Shown here: piece by piece, positions 9,096-16,271 of the stretch
Layout of the letters: every line of letters starts with the position of its first letter
How positions within the stretch are numbered: position 1 is the first letter of the stretch
NCBI RefSeq assembly: GCF_013179285.1
Contig: NZ_WVNW01000001.1
Span: forward strand, 434,001 to 498,000
DNA length: 64,000 nt
Reading direction: 5' to 3'
DNA from: Roseobacter sp. HKCCD6576-2
GTDB taxonomy: Bacteria; Pseudomonadota; Alphaproteobacteria; Rhodobacterales; Rhodobacteraceae
Translations under genes and position numbers: made by a program
The notes under the pieces: model-generated
What the model was told of the DNA's origin: nothing
The model's database searches: none
The model's input: only the letters and a program-made list of their open reading frames with translations

Positions 9096-9713
9096 TTAGC
9101 CATTGGTATTGGCCGGTGTCATTTCAGGCAGTTTGACCGCGCCTTTGCGCTGCAGAACCGACAAGGTGCCAGTCCACAGGATACGCGCGGGTGTCTTGGT
9201 CTGGTTCGACCAGGAATGCGGGGTTGAGCCGCTATAATGCAGACTGTCCCCGCGTTGGAGAATGAAGCTCTGACCGTCGAGCATCTGGGTGATTTCGCCG
9301 TCGAGAAGGAAGATGATTTCCTCACCTTCGTGACTGACGGTCTCCGAGGCATAGCCGGGCGGGACATGCAGAATGTAGGAAGACAGTTCCGCCCCGGGAA
9401 ACTCTGCGCCAAGCGACTCGTAGATGATCGACGACCCATCAAGCGAAAACTGCGGGCGCGCTCCCGCGCGCGAAAGGCTATCGGCCGGTTTCGGGGTCGC
9501 GATGAAGTATTCTAACCCCACATCGAGACCTTGAGCGATCTGCGCCAATGTGCCGAGCGACGGCGTCGCATGACCCCGCTCCACCTGGCTGAGATAGCCG
9601 ACCGAGAGGCCCGCATCATCGCAGAGCGCCTGCAACGTCAGGTCAAGCTGCTTCCGCCGCTTGCGGATCAGCGCACCTAAATTCGGGTCACTTTTAGGCT
9701 TTGGCCGCGCCAT
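9096..9713 (-). CDS. XRE-family regulator with C-terminal cupin sensor domain
   Basis: DNA-binding regulator, 205 residues. An N-terminal helix-turn-helix (about 10-65, with LSVGYLSQVERGHATPSL) is joined to a cupin domain (about 115-190, with HEGEEIIFLLDGEI and LQRGDSLHYSGSTPHSW). Such fusions commonly sense a small amino-acid or polyamine-like ligand. The ATG at 9713 is preferred to the one at 9734 because GAGGGAG lies just upstream. It is the first gene of the leftward unit (regulator, binding protein, peptidase) and diverges from the permease genes, so it is placed to control both sides of the 9714-9837 gap. Confidence 0.9.
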   Translation of the reverse strand: MARPKPKSDPNLGALIRKRRKQLDLTLQALCDDAGLSVGYLSQVERGHATPSLGTLAQIAQGLDVGLEYFIATPKPADSLSRAGARPQFSLDGSSIIYESLGAEFPGAELSSYILHVPPGYASETVSHEGEEIIFLLDGEITQMLDGQSFILQRGDSLHYSGSTPHSWSNQTKTPARILWTGTLSVLQRKGAVKLPEMTPANTNG

Positions 9714-9750
9714 CAGACTCCCTCGGTTCATCATAATTTTTTTGATCTAA

Positions 9751-9764
9751 GCAAAACTATTTGC
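9751..9764. promoter_or_regulatory. Candidate operator between regulator and permease genes
   Basis: An AT-rich divergent promoter region contains the inverted repeat GCAAA-ACTA-TTTGC, 38 bases upstream of the regulator start. Position and symmetry fit an operator for the XRE-cupin protein; there is no other evidence. Confidence 0.35.
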
Positions 9765-9837
9765 CAAAACCAAGAAAAATGTGGCACCCCCGCTGAAAGG
9801 ATTGGACCATGCCGCGGGCGAGAGAGGCGAGAACCCG

Positions 9838-10881
9838 ATGATCGCGCAGCCGAAAAGACAGATCGCGTTGGCCGGCCCGGTGGTCGCGCTCCTGCGCTTT
9901 GTGTTGGTTGTCGCGTTGACCTTTTTGGGCCTTTTAGCGCTGACCTTTTTTATCGGTCGCGTGGTGCCGATTGACCCGGTTCTTGCCGTGGTCGGGGATC
10001 GGGCAACGACGGAGCAATATGAGGCTGCGCGTGTCGCCATGGGCCTGGATCGCCCGCTGATCGCGCAATTTGGCAGCTATGTTTGGGATGTGTTGAATTT
10101 CAACCTCGGCATGTCCGTCTCGACCAACCGCCCCGTTGCCGAAGACCTAGCCCGGGTTTTTCCCGCAACGCTAGAGATGGCCACGCTCGGGATCATCATC
10201 GGCGTGGGTCTCGGTATCCCCGCAGGTGTCTTGGCCGCGGCACATCAGGGTCGTTGGATCGATCAGATCATCCGGGTTTTCGCCCTTCTGGGCTATTCCG
10301 TGCCGGCCTTCTGGCTCGGCCTGGTCGGCCTGGCGATCTTTTATGCGGCACTGGGCTGGGTCTCTGGCCCCGGGCGCGTCGACATCTTTTATGACGGGAT
10401 CACGCCGACCGTGACGGGCCTGCTGACCGTGGACAGTCTGCTTGATGGCGATTGGGACGTGTTCCAAAGCGCGTTATCGCACATCATTTTGCCCGCCACG
10501 ATCCTGGGCGTTTTCAGCCTCGCCTATATCGCGCGGATGACCCGCTCCTTCATGCTCGACCAGTTGAGCCAGGAATACATCACCACCGCGCGGGTCAAAG
10601 GCGTGCCAGAATGGCGGGTGATCTGGGTCCATGCCTTCGGTGCGATCCGGGTGCCCCTGATCACCGTGATCGGGCTCTCCTATGCCGGACTTCTGGAAGG
10701 CTCGGTCATGATCGAAACGGTGTTTTCTTGGCCTGGGATTGGTAACTACCTGACCACGGCGCTTTTCAACGCCGATATGAATGCGGTTCTGGGTGCGACG
10801 CTGGTCATCGGGTCCGTCTTTATTCTCATCAACAAAGTGTCGGATGTGCTCTACCGCTTGCTCGACCCGAGGAGCCGATAG
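9838..10881 (+). CDS. Peptide ABC transporter permease, DppB type
   Basis: Inner-membrane permease with about six helices. The 347-residue product has the family's N-terminal helix followed by a periplasmic loop and the EAA-like loop EYITTARVKGVPEWRVIWVHAF, which contacts the ATPases, and ends LYRLLDPRSR as DppB proteins do. The frame is open from a GTG at 9781, but the ATG at 9838 has GAGAGG upstream and gives the family's usual N-terminus. It heads a four-gene operon of permeases and ATPases with overlapping or abutting ends. Confidence 0.9.
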   Translation: MIAQPKRQIALAGPVVALLRFVLVVALTFLGLLALTFFIGRVVPIDPVLAVVGDRATTEQYEAARVAMGLDRPLIAQFGSYVWDVLNFNLGMSVSTNRPVAEDLARVFPATLEMATLGIIIGVGLGIPAGVLAAAHQGRWIDQIIRVFALLGYSVPAFWLGLVGLAIFYAALGWVSGPGRVDIFYDGITPTVTGLLTVDSLLDGDWDVFQSALSHIILPATILGVFSLAYIARMTRSFMLDQLSQEYITTARVKGVPEWRVIWVHAFGAIRVPLITVIGLSYAGLLEGSVMIETVFSWPGIGNYLTTALFNADMNAVLGATLVIGSVFILINKVSDVLYRLLDPRSR

Positions 10882-11778
10882 ATGCGCGCCTGGTTAATCG
10901 ATGATAGCCCCGCCTCACGCGGTCAGGCCGCCGCCGGGCGGGCCTATCGCGTCGCCGGTGATCTGATGCGCAACCCGCTGGCCGTGGTGGGCAGTCTGAT
11001 CATTCTTGCGCTGATCCTGACCGCGATCTTCGCACCCTGGATCGCATCGGAAAGTCCGGTTGGACAGGACCTGTCAAACCGGCTCATGCCACCCTCGGCC
11101 GAGCATTGGATGGGGACTGATGAACTGGGCCGCGATATCTTTTCCCGCGTGGTCTATGGCGCGCGGATCACGCTCTTGATCGTTGGTCTGGTGGCGGTGA
11201 TTTCTGCACCTCTAGGTCTGCTGATCGGGGCGATCTCGGGTTATTTCGGTGGTTGGACCGATCGGGTGCTGATGGGGCTGACCGATGTGTTCCTATCGAT
11301 GCCGAAACTGATTCTGGCGTTGGCCTTTGCCGCCGCCCTTGGGCCAGGGATCGAAAACGCGATCATCGCCATCGCGATCACAACATGGCCCGCCTATGCG
11401 CGGATTGCACGGGCGGAAACGCTGACCATCCGCAACTCGGAATTCGTCGCCGCCACCCGCCTGCTTGGCGCCTCCCACACACGGTTGATCACCCGGCACA
11501 TTCTTCCGCTTTGCACCTCGTCGATGATCATCCGGGTTACGCTGGATATGGCGGGCATTATCCTGACCGCAGCGGGTCTTGGCTTCCTTGGCCTGGGCGC
11601 GCAGCCGCCGCTGCCCGAATGGGGCGCGATGATCTCGCGGGGGCGGAGTTTCATTCTTGATCAATGGTGGGTCGCCACGATGCCCGGTTTCGCCATCATC
11701 GTCGTCTCGCTTGGCTTCTGTTTTCTGGGCGATGGCCTCCGCGATGTGCTTGACCCGAAATCGGAGGGCAAATCGTGA
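10882..11778 (+). CDS. Peptide ABC transporter permease, DppC type
   Basis: Second permease of the peptide importer, 298 residues, starting directly after the stop of the DppB-type gene. It carries the DppC N-terminal block (RNPLAVVGSLIILALILTAIFAPW, split here as residues 33-56), the GTDELGRDIFSRVVYGAR motif and an EAA loop with FVAATRLLGASHTRLITRHILP. The C-terminus FLGDGLRDVLDPK is typical. Five to six membrane helices are expected. Confidence 0.93.
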   Translation: MRAWLIDDSPASRGQAAAGRAYRVAGDLMRNPLAVVGSLIILALILTAIFAPWIASESPVGQDLSNRLMPPSAEHWMGTDELGRDIFSRVVYGARITLLIVGLVAVISAPLGLLIGAISGYFGGWTDRVLMGLTDVFLSMPKLILALAFAAALGPGIENAIIAIAITTWPAYARIARAETLTIRNSEFVAATRLLGASHTRLITRHILPLCTSSMIIRVTLDMAGIILTAAGLGFLGLGAQPPLPEWGAMISRGRSFILDQWWVATMPGFAIIVVSLGFCFLGDGLRDVLDPKSEGKS

Positions 11779-12602
11779 CCCTGCTGTCCGTTGAGAACCT
11801 GGAGGTCAGCTTCCCCACGTCGCATGGCCGGGTGAAGGTCGTCGACGGGATATCCTTCGATCTGGGCCGCGAACGCCTTGGCATTGTCGGCGAAAGCGGG
11901 TCCGGCAAGTCGATGACGGGGCGTGCGATTCTTCGTTTGATCCGGTCTCCGGGGCGCGTCGCTGGACAGATCAGCTTCGAAGGCCGGGACCTGATGAACC
12001 TGTCCGAGCGTCAGATGCGGGCGCTTCGTGGCGCGCGGATTTCGATGATCATGCAAGACCCGCGATATTCGCTGAACCCAGTGATGACGGTCGGCACCCA
12101 AATTGAGGAAGCGTTGCGCGTTCACGAACGCTTGCCACGCAGCGAGATGCGCGCCCGGGTGCATGAGATGTTGGAAGCCGTCCGAATCGACGACCCGGAC
12201 CGTGTCGCGGGCCTGTACCCTCATGAAGTGTCGGGTGGAATGGGGCAGCGCGTGATGATCGCGATGATGCTGATCCCGCGCCCAAGCTTGTTGATCGCCG
12301 ATGAGCCGACCAGCGCGTTGGATGTGAGCGTTCAGGGCGACGTGCTGCGCCTGATCGATGATCTTGTAAAAGATCACGGGATGGGTCTGATCCTGATCAG
12401 TCACGACCTGCCGTTGGTGGCCCGCTATTGCGATCGGATTCTGGTCATGAATGCGGGCCGCGTGGTTGAGACCTGCGACGCCAGCGCGTTGCATGCCGCC
12501 AGCCACCCCTACACCAAGGGCCTGCTCGCCGCCGTGCCTCAGATGCGTGAAACGCGTGCTGAGCTTCCGGTGATGGACCGCAATGCATGGGCCGGTACAT
12601 GA
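11775..12602 (+). CDS. Peptide ABC transporter ATPase, DppD type (short form)
   Basis: Cytoplasmic ATPase driving peptide import. GTG start overlapping the preceding stop by four bases. Walker A is GESGSGKS near residue 38, the Q-loop region is MIMQDPRYSLNP, the signature is VSGGMGQR and Walker B is LLIADEPTSALD. At 275 residues it is shorter than the usual 320-330, because the C-terminal extension after SHPYTKGLL is reduced. It pairs with the next gene as a heterodimer. Confidence 0.92.
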   Translation: MTLLSVENLEVSFPTSHGRVKVVDGISFDLGRERLGIVGESGSGKSMTGRAILRLIRSPGRVAGQISFEGRDLMNLSERQMRALRGARISMIMQDPRYSLNPVMTVGTQIEEALRVHERLPRSEMRARVHEMLEAVRIDDPDRVAGLYPHEVSGGMGQRVMIAMMLIPRPSLLIADEPTSALDVSVQGDVLRLIDDLVKDHGMGLILISHDLPLVARYCDRILVMNAGRVVETCDASALHAASHPYTKGLLAAVPQMRETRAELPVMDRNAWAGT

Positions 12603-13333
12603 CAGCGATCTCGCTAAAGAACCTCGATATCGCCTATGACGGGCAACGTGTCGTGCATGGGGTCAGTTTCGACGTGGCCGAGGGCGAAAGCTTTGCGCTG
12701 GTCGGCGAAAGCGGATCGGGTAAATCCACGGTGCTCAAGGCGATTGCCGGGTTGGCGCCAGAATGGACAGGCGAGATGCAAATCCTCGGCCGCCCGGGCA
12801 GTCACCGACCTGACCGGACATTGGCCAAGCACTGCCAGATGGTGTTCCAAGACCCTTATGGCTCGCTTCACCCACGCAAGACCGTCGATGCCGTCTTGTC
12901 CGAGCCGCTGGCGATCCATGGGATCGGCGGGCAGGACGCGAAGGTTGAGCAGGCGCTGGCCGATGTCGGCCTCGACCGTCGGTTCCGGTTTCGCTATCCG
13001 CACCAGCTCTCGGGTGGTCAGCGGCAGCGTGTGGCAATCGCGCGCGCGCTGATGCTGGAGCCCGAGGTGATGTTGCTCGATGAGCCCACCAGTGCCCTGG
13101 ATGTGAGCGTGCAGGCGGAGATATTGAATCTCTTGAAGCGCCTCCGGTCGGAGCGTGGGCTGACCTATCTGATGGTCACACACAACTTGCCGGTTGTCAG
13201 TTTCCTCTGCGAACGCATGGCGGTGATGAATAAGGGCGGGATTGTCGAAATTGCGCCAGCGACGGCGCTGCATGACGGCGCGTTTACAGACCCGTATGCG
13301 CAGGCGCTCTATGCCGCCAGCGGCGGGGCGTGA
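12599..13333 (+). CDS. Peptide ABC transporter ATPase, DppF type (short form)
   Basis: Second ATPase, 244 residues. The ATG at 12599 overlaps the previous stop as ATGA, which is preferred to the ATG at 12587. Walker A is GESGSGKST, the Q-loop region MVFQDPYGSLHPRK, the signature LSGGQRQRVAIARAL and Walker B VMLLDEPTSALD. The C-terminal oligopeptide-type extension is missing, as in its partner. Translational coupling through the whole operon points to equal expression of the two subunits. Confidence 0.92.
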   Translation: MTAISLKNLDIAYDGQRVVHGVSFDVAEGESFALVGESGSGKSTVLKAIAGLAPEWTGEMQILGRPGSHRPDRTLAKHCQMVFQDPYGSLHPRKTVDAVLSEPLAIHGIGGQDAKVEQALADVGLDRRFRFRYPHQLSGGQRQRVAIARALMLEPEVMLLDEPTSALDVSVQAEILNLLKRLRSERGLTYLMVTHNLPVVSFLCERMAVMNKGGIVEIAPATALHDGAFTDPYAQALYAASGGA

Positions 13334-13358
13334 TCTTACGAAAAAGGACCAACCAGTA

Positions 13359-13865
13359 ATGCAATCTGATCGCCCCACGCCGCAAGCTGTGCAACGCTGC
13401 TTCGTTGCCGATATGGCCGCCGCCCGCACCGAGGATCAGGTGTTCGAGGCGCTTTACCGCCTCAGCACGGCGCGCGTTCCCGTGCGGCTTTGGACGGTCA
13501 TGACAGTGGATATGGAGGCTGGTCTTGCGCGGCGCGCTTATTCCAACATGCCCGAAGCATACCCAACGTCCGGAACGAAACCGATCGAGCGCAATGACTG
13601 GTTCGAGATCGTGCATGATCGGCATGAGAGTTTTATCGCCAATACGCTGGATGACATCGCCAAGGTATTTCCGGATTATGAGTTGATCGGCGCACTTGGC
13701 TGCGCGTCGGTGCTCAATCTGCCCGTGGTCAGCGGCGGCGAACTTCGTGCAACCGTAAACCTGTTGGACGATGAGGGCTATTTCACGCCTGAGCGAGTTG
13801 GCGAGATCACGGATGCCCTCACGTTGCCGGCTTTTGCGGCCGTGTTGGCCGCGCGGGCGTTATGA
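13359..13865 (+). CDS. GAF-domain protein at the end of the peptide operon
   Basis: A 168-residue protein made of one GAF-like domain (about 15-165), with the typical late block GCASVLNLPVVSGGELRATVNLL. No DNA-binding, kinase or cyclase part is attached, so it is a stand-alone small-molecule sensor or a catalytic GAF derivative. The ATG at 13359 follows AAGGA; the longer frame from 13242 overlaps the ATPase gene and is not used. Twenty-five bases after the DppF-type gene, it belongs to the same operon and probably senses the imported compound or a product of it. Confidence 0.75.
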   Translation: MQSDRPTPQAVQRCFVADMAAARTEDQVFEALYRLSTARVPVRLWTVMTVDMEAGLARRAYSNMPEAYPTSGTKPIERNDWFEIVHDRHESFIANTLDDIAKVFPDYELIGALGCASVLNLPVVSGGELRATVNLLDDEGYFTPERVGEITDALTLPAFAAVLAARAL

Positions 13866-14233
13866 TGTGCCGCAAGGTCGCCGTTTCGCGACAGTAGGTC
13901 CCAAGATCTGAGACGCGCGTTGCATAGGATGATTGGGCGGGGCTTGATCCGCGTCATCATGCGCAAATCTCGGCAGCCAGCCTCATAAGGTTTTTGGGAA
14001 CGCATTTGCCGAGGCCGTCATACGCGCCTGTGCAATTCACTTCTTGTGGTCGCCTGCCGTGTTTGTGGTCGGCTCCATATAAATTCCGTGTGCGTGAAAA
14101 CTGTTGAGGGCGCAAAATATGTTCTTTGCGCCTTATTTCTGAAGTATTTTAAAAATCAAATCCATAAAATAATTAGCCGGTATTCTTATGGGTTCGACTA
14201 TCATTGCTGTGTATCGATTCTAGGGAGAGCTTT
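13866..14233. other. AT-rich gap at the left edge of the accessory region
   Basis: A 368-base gap between the GAF gene and the CdtB-like gene. The first half has normal composition; from about 14,050 it becomes clearly AT-rich, ending in a good ribosome site (GGGAGAG) for the nuclease. No terminator with a T tract, attachment site or tRNA gene was recognised. The change in composition is the visible sign of a boundary with transferred DNA. Confidence 0.5.
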
Positions 14234-14920
14234 ATGACACGTGTTATTACTTGGAATATGGAAGGCGCGACCCATAGCTCAAATAGCAAATGGGTCGATG
14301 GTGTGCAGCAATTGTTAACGAAGGCAGAGGCCGACATACTCTGCTTGCAAGAGGCCGGGGCGGCTCCGCCATCGTCCGCTGCCTATGCGCCGCCCCCGCC
14401 GGCACCGACTTGGGCGGGCGGTATTGCACCTGCTGTGGCTTGGTCTTTTCTGACATGGCAACCGGGCGTTCCACTGTATTACGTCCTTTGGGTGCAAACG
14501 GATCCGGCGGGAAATAGGGTCAATCTAGCTGTTGTGACAAAGGATCTGCCAGATGAATTCCGCTATGTCGCGAATGCCGGAGGCCGACCTGCAATCGGGG
14601 TGCGGTTCGGGACGGAAGAGACCTTTACACTCCATGCACAAAGTGGGGGCGGGGCGGATGCACCAACCTTGGTCACAAATGTTAATGCCGCCACCGCTGC
14701 GGGAAATTCATGGGACGCCGCAGGAGATTATAACCGACAGCCCGATGAATGGGGCGCGGGCGGCGTGCCAGCGGGCAATCTTTGCCCGCCAGACAAGGCA
14801 ACACGTTGGAAATCGGATAAAAAGCTCGACTATATGGTTCGCAGCGGCGCGGTGATTGAGGGATTTGTGATCGATACGTTGGTCTTGAGTGACCACTTCC
14901 CAGTGATCTTCGATGTCTAA
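14234..14920 (+). CDS. CdtB-like nuclease/phosphatase (endonuclease-exonuclease-phosphatase fold), no signal peptide
   Basis: A 228-residue member of the DNase I-like superfamily whose motif order matches the active subunit of cytolethal distending toxin. WNMEG (N8) and KW at 19-20 are followed by ILCLQEAG (E40), NRVNLAVVTK (95-103), GGRPAIGVRFG, the HA motif with H134, GDYNRQP (D165, N167), LDYMV (D199) and SDHFPVIFD (D220, H221). All expected catalytic and metal-binding residues are therefore present. Unlike known CdtB it starts straight at the first beta strand without a Sec signal, and no CdtA or CdtC gene is nearby. GGGAGAG before the ATG at 14234 fixes the start. A proline-rich patch (53-58) replaces part of an early loop. 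It may be a cytoplasmic or non-classically delivered nuclease, or a phosphatase. Confidence 0.85.
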   Translation: MTRVITWNMEGATHSSNSKWVDGVQQLLTKAEADILCLQEAGAAPPSSAAYAPPPPAPTWAGGIAPAVAWSFLTWQPGVPLYYVLWVQTDPAGNRVNLAVVTKDLPDEFRYVANAGGRPAIGVRFGTEETFTLHAQSGGGADAPTLVTNVNAATAAGNSWDAAGDYNRQPDEWGAGGVPAGNLCPPDKATRWKSDKKLDYMVRSGAVIEGFVIDTLVLSDHFPVIFDV

Positions 14921-15489
14921 CGTAGCGTGTCTGGGTCGGGTTGGTGGATGCTGACCCGGCCAAGATTTGGTTTTCCAAACTTGCAATATATATCCGGCGG
15001 ATATGCACCATCGGCATAAATCAGCGCATGAATTGCGTGTCTCGGATGGCATTTGACCGTCTGAATGCGCGATAGCCCATGTCGACGGTTCAGAATCTGT
15101 TAGGGTTTTCCGGCGCTTAGATATCCACCTCTCTTTCATTCATATCTGCTTACCAAAAATAGTTAATAAATCCTTATCGTTCTTTGAGTGACGTAAGGAA
15201 CATTTTTATTGAATGGATTTAGAATCTGTGTGTTACTTAACGCGGTACATAAGCGGGAAAACAGAAAGTAATGCGTGTTCAAGGATTTGAATGCAGTGCG
15301 CTTGCGCATATATTCTTTTGTTGACCCAAATATATAGAATATTGGTTGGAGGGCCTTCTGCTCCGATCTGTCTCGAGGAATTTCTTCGGGATCAATTGGT
15401 ATGGCTTGGGGAATGCGTTTGCTTGCGGCATCTGATTTTGACGTCTTACGAATCCCTCCCCTTGCGCATTTCTTTTGGGTTTCCTTCCC
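14921..15489. other. AT-rich intergenic region before the giant-protein operon
   Basis: These 569 bases lie between the CdtB-like gene and the unknown operon and are notably AT-rich (especially 15,140-15,350). A plausible promoter with a palindromic spacer is at 15287-15314. A stop codon at 15439-15441 closes the frame of the first operon gene from upstream. No supported gene on either strand; no RNA gene was recognised. The length and the presence of a promoter suggest the nuclease and the operon are separate transcripts. Confidence 0.5.
15287..15314 (+). promoter_or_regulatory. Candidate sigma-70-like promoter with operator-like palindrome for the giant-protein operon
   Basis: TTGAAT (15287-15292), a 16-base spacer and TATATT (15309-15314). 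The spacer contains the perfect 12-base palindrome TGCGC-TT-GCGCA (15297-15308), a usual place for a repressor site. It lies about 175 bases before the first gene. Confidence 0.4.
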
Positions 15490-15879
15490 ATGATCATCGT
15501 TTTTAATATGACGTCGTCAGCGATGCGTCTTTACGTGAATCGTGGACAAGTCCAGGCACCGGATAAAATCGTGCCAAGCACCGGCTTCAAGGCGTTCCCA
15601 AAAACAATCGGTTTGCAGAGGCGCCCTGAACCTCAGGTGTTCGGAATCGGGGAGAATACTGTGGCGCTGGACTATCGGGATTTCCTGCCGCCAATGCCAT
15701 CCGGCGCGGAGTTCAGCCCAAACATTCCCGATGCGGTTCTGTCCGACTTCATCCTCTATCTGTTCGGCAATGGCGCGCTGTTGATGCGGACCTCCGGCCA
15801 GCAGATCGAGCGATACAATTGGCCGCTCGTGCCTCCCGTCGCGACGAACAACCCATTTTCCACCACCCAGAAGGAGTAA
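15490..15879 (+). CDS. Unrecognised small protein A of the giant-protein operon
   Basis: No known family was recognised. The 129-residue product has no signal peptide or membrane helix. Its N-terminus (IVFNMTSSAMRLYVNRG) and C-terminus (GALLMRTSGQ) align with matching parts of the next gene's product (YLFNVNAEEM and SALLMRTNGE), so the two are paralogues. The start is uncertain: ATG at 15490 is picked by that alignment, but no clear ribosome site precedes it, and TTG at 15475 is the alternative. Three bases separate it from the next gene. It is the first gene of the operon. Confidence 0.65.
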   Translation: MIIVFNMTSSAMRLYVNRGQVQAPDKIVPSTGFKAFPKTIGLQRRPEPQVFGIGENTVALDYRDFLPPMPSGAEFSPNIPDAVLSDFILYLFGNGALLMRTSGQQIERYNWPLVPPVATNNPFSTTQKE

Positions 15880-15882
15880 ACC

Positions 15883-16260
15883 ATGGCTGGCAATGTGTAT
15901 TTGTTTAACGTGAACGCCGAAGAGATGAGCCGCGTCCAAGTGCGGAACTGGCCTGCGGATGACACGATCGATGGCTGGAGCGAGGAGAAGGATGACAAGT
16001 ATTCCCCGAATGCGCTCGCCGTCCCACGTGAGAAATTTCCGACGGATAGCTGCAGTTTTGCGCAGGGCGACAACTCGGTCAGCTTCAGTCGGCCGACCTT
16101 CAATGGCGCCTTTATCCTCACCATTGATCCGGCGATTTCCCTTTCCGACGATCTGATCTGCTATGTCACCCGCAGCAGTGCGCTGCTGATGCGGACCAAT
16201 GGCGAGGTGATCAGCGAGGTAACATTCGCGCCCACGCTTATGGCTGACGAAGGCAGCTGA
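15883..16260 (+). CDS. Unrecognised small protein B, paralogue of protein A
   Basis: A 125-residue protein without recognised family, signal peptide or membrane segment. It shares with the preceding protein the opening strand (VYLFNVNAEEM) and the block SLSDDLICYV to ALLMRTNGE near the C-terminus, pointing to tandem duplication followed by strong divergence. A perfect AAGGAG overlapping the upstream stop fixes the ATG. The predicted secondary structure by eye is mostly beta. It probably forms a hetero-oligomer with protein A or serves the adjacent large protein; this is inference. Confidence 0.75.
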   Translation: MAGNVYLFNVNAEEMSRVQVRNWPADDTIDGWSEEKDDKYSPNALAVPREKFPTDSCSFAQGDNSVSFSRPTFNGAFILTIDPAISLSDDLICYVTRSSALLMRTNGEVISEVTFAPTLMADEGS

Positions 16261-16271
16261 GGCCGAGGGCC

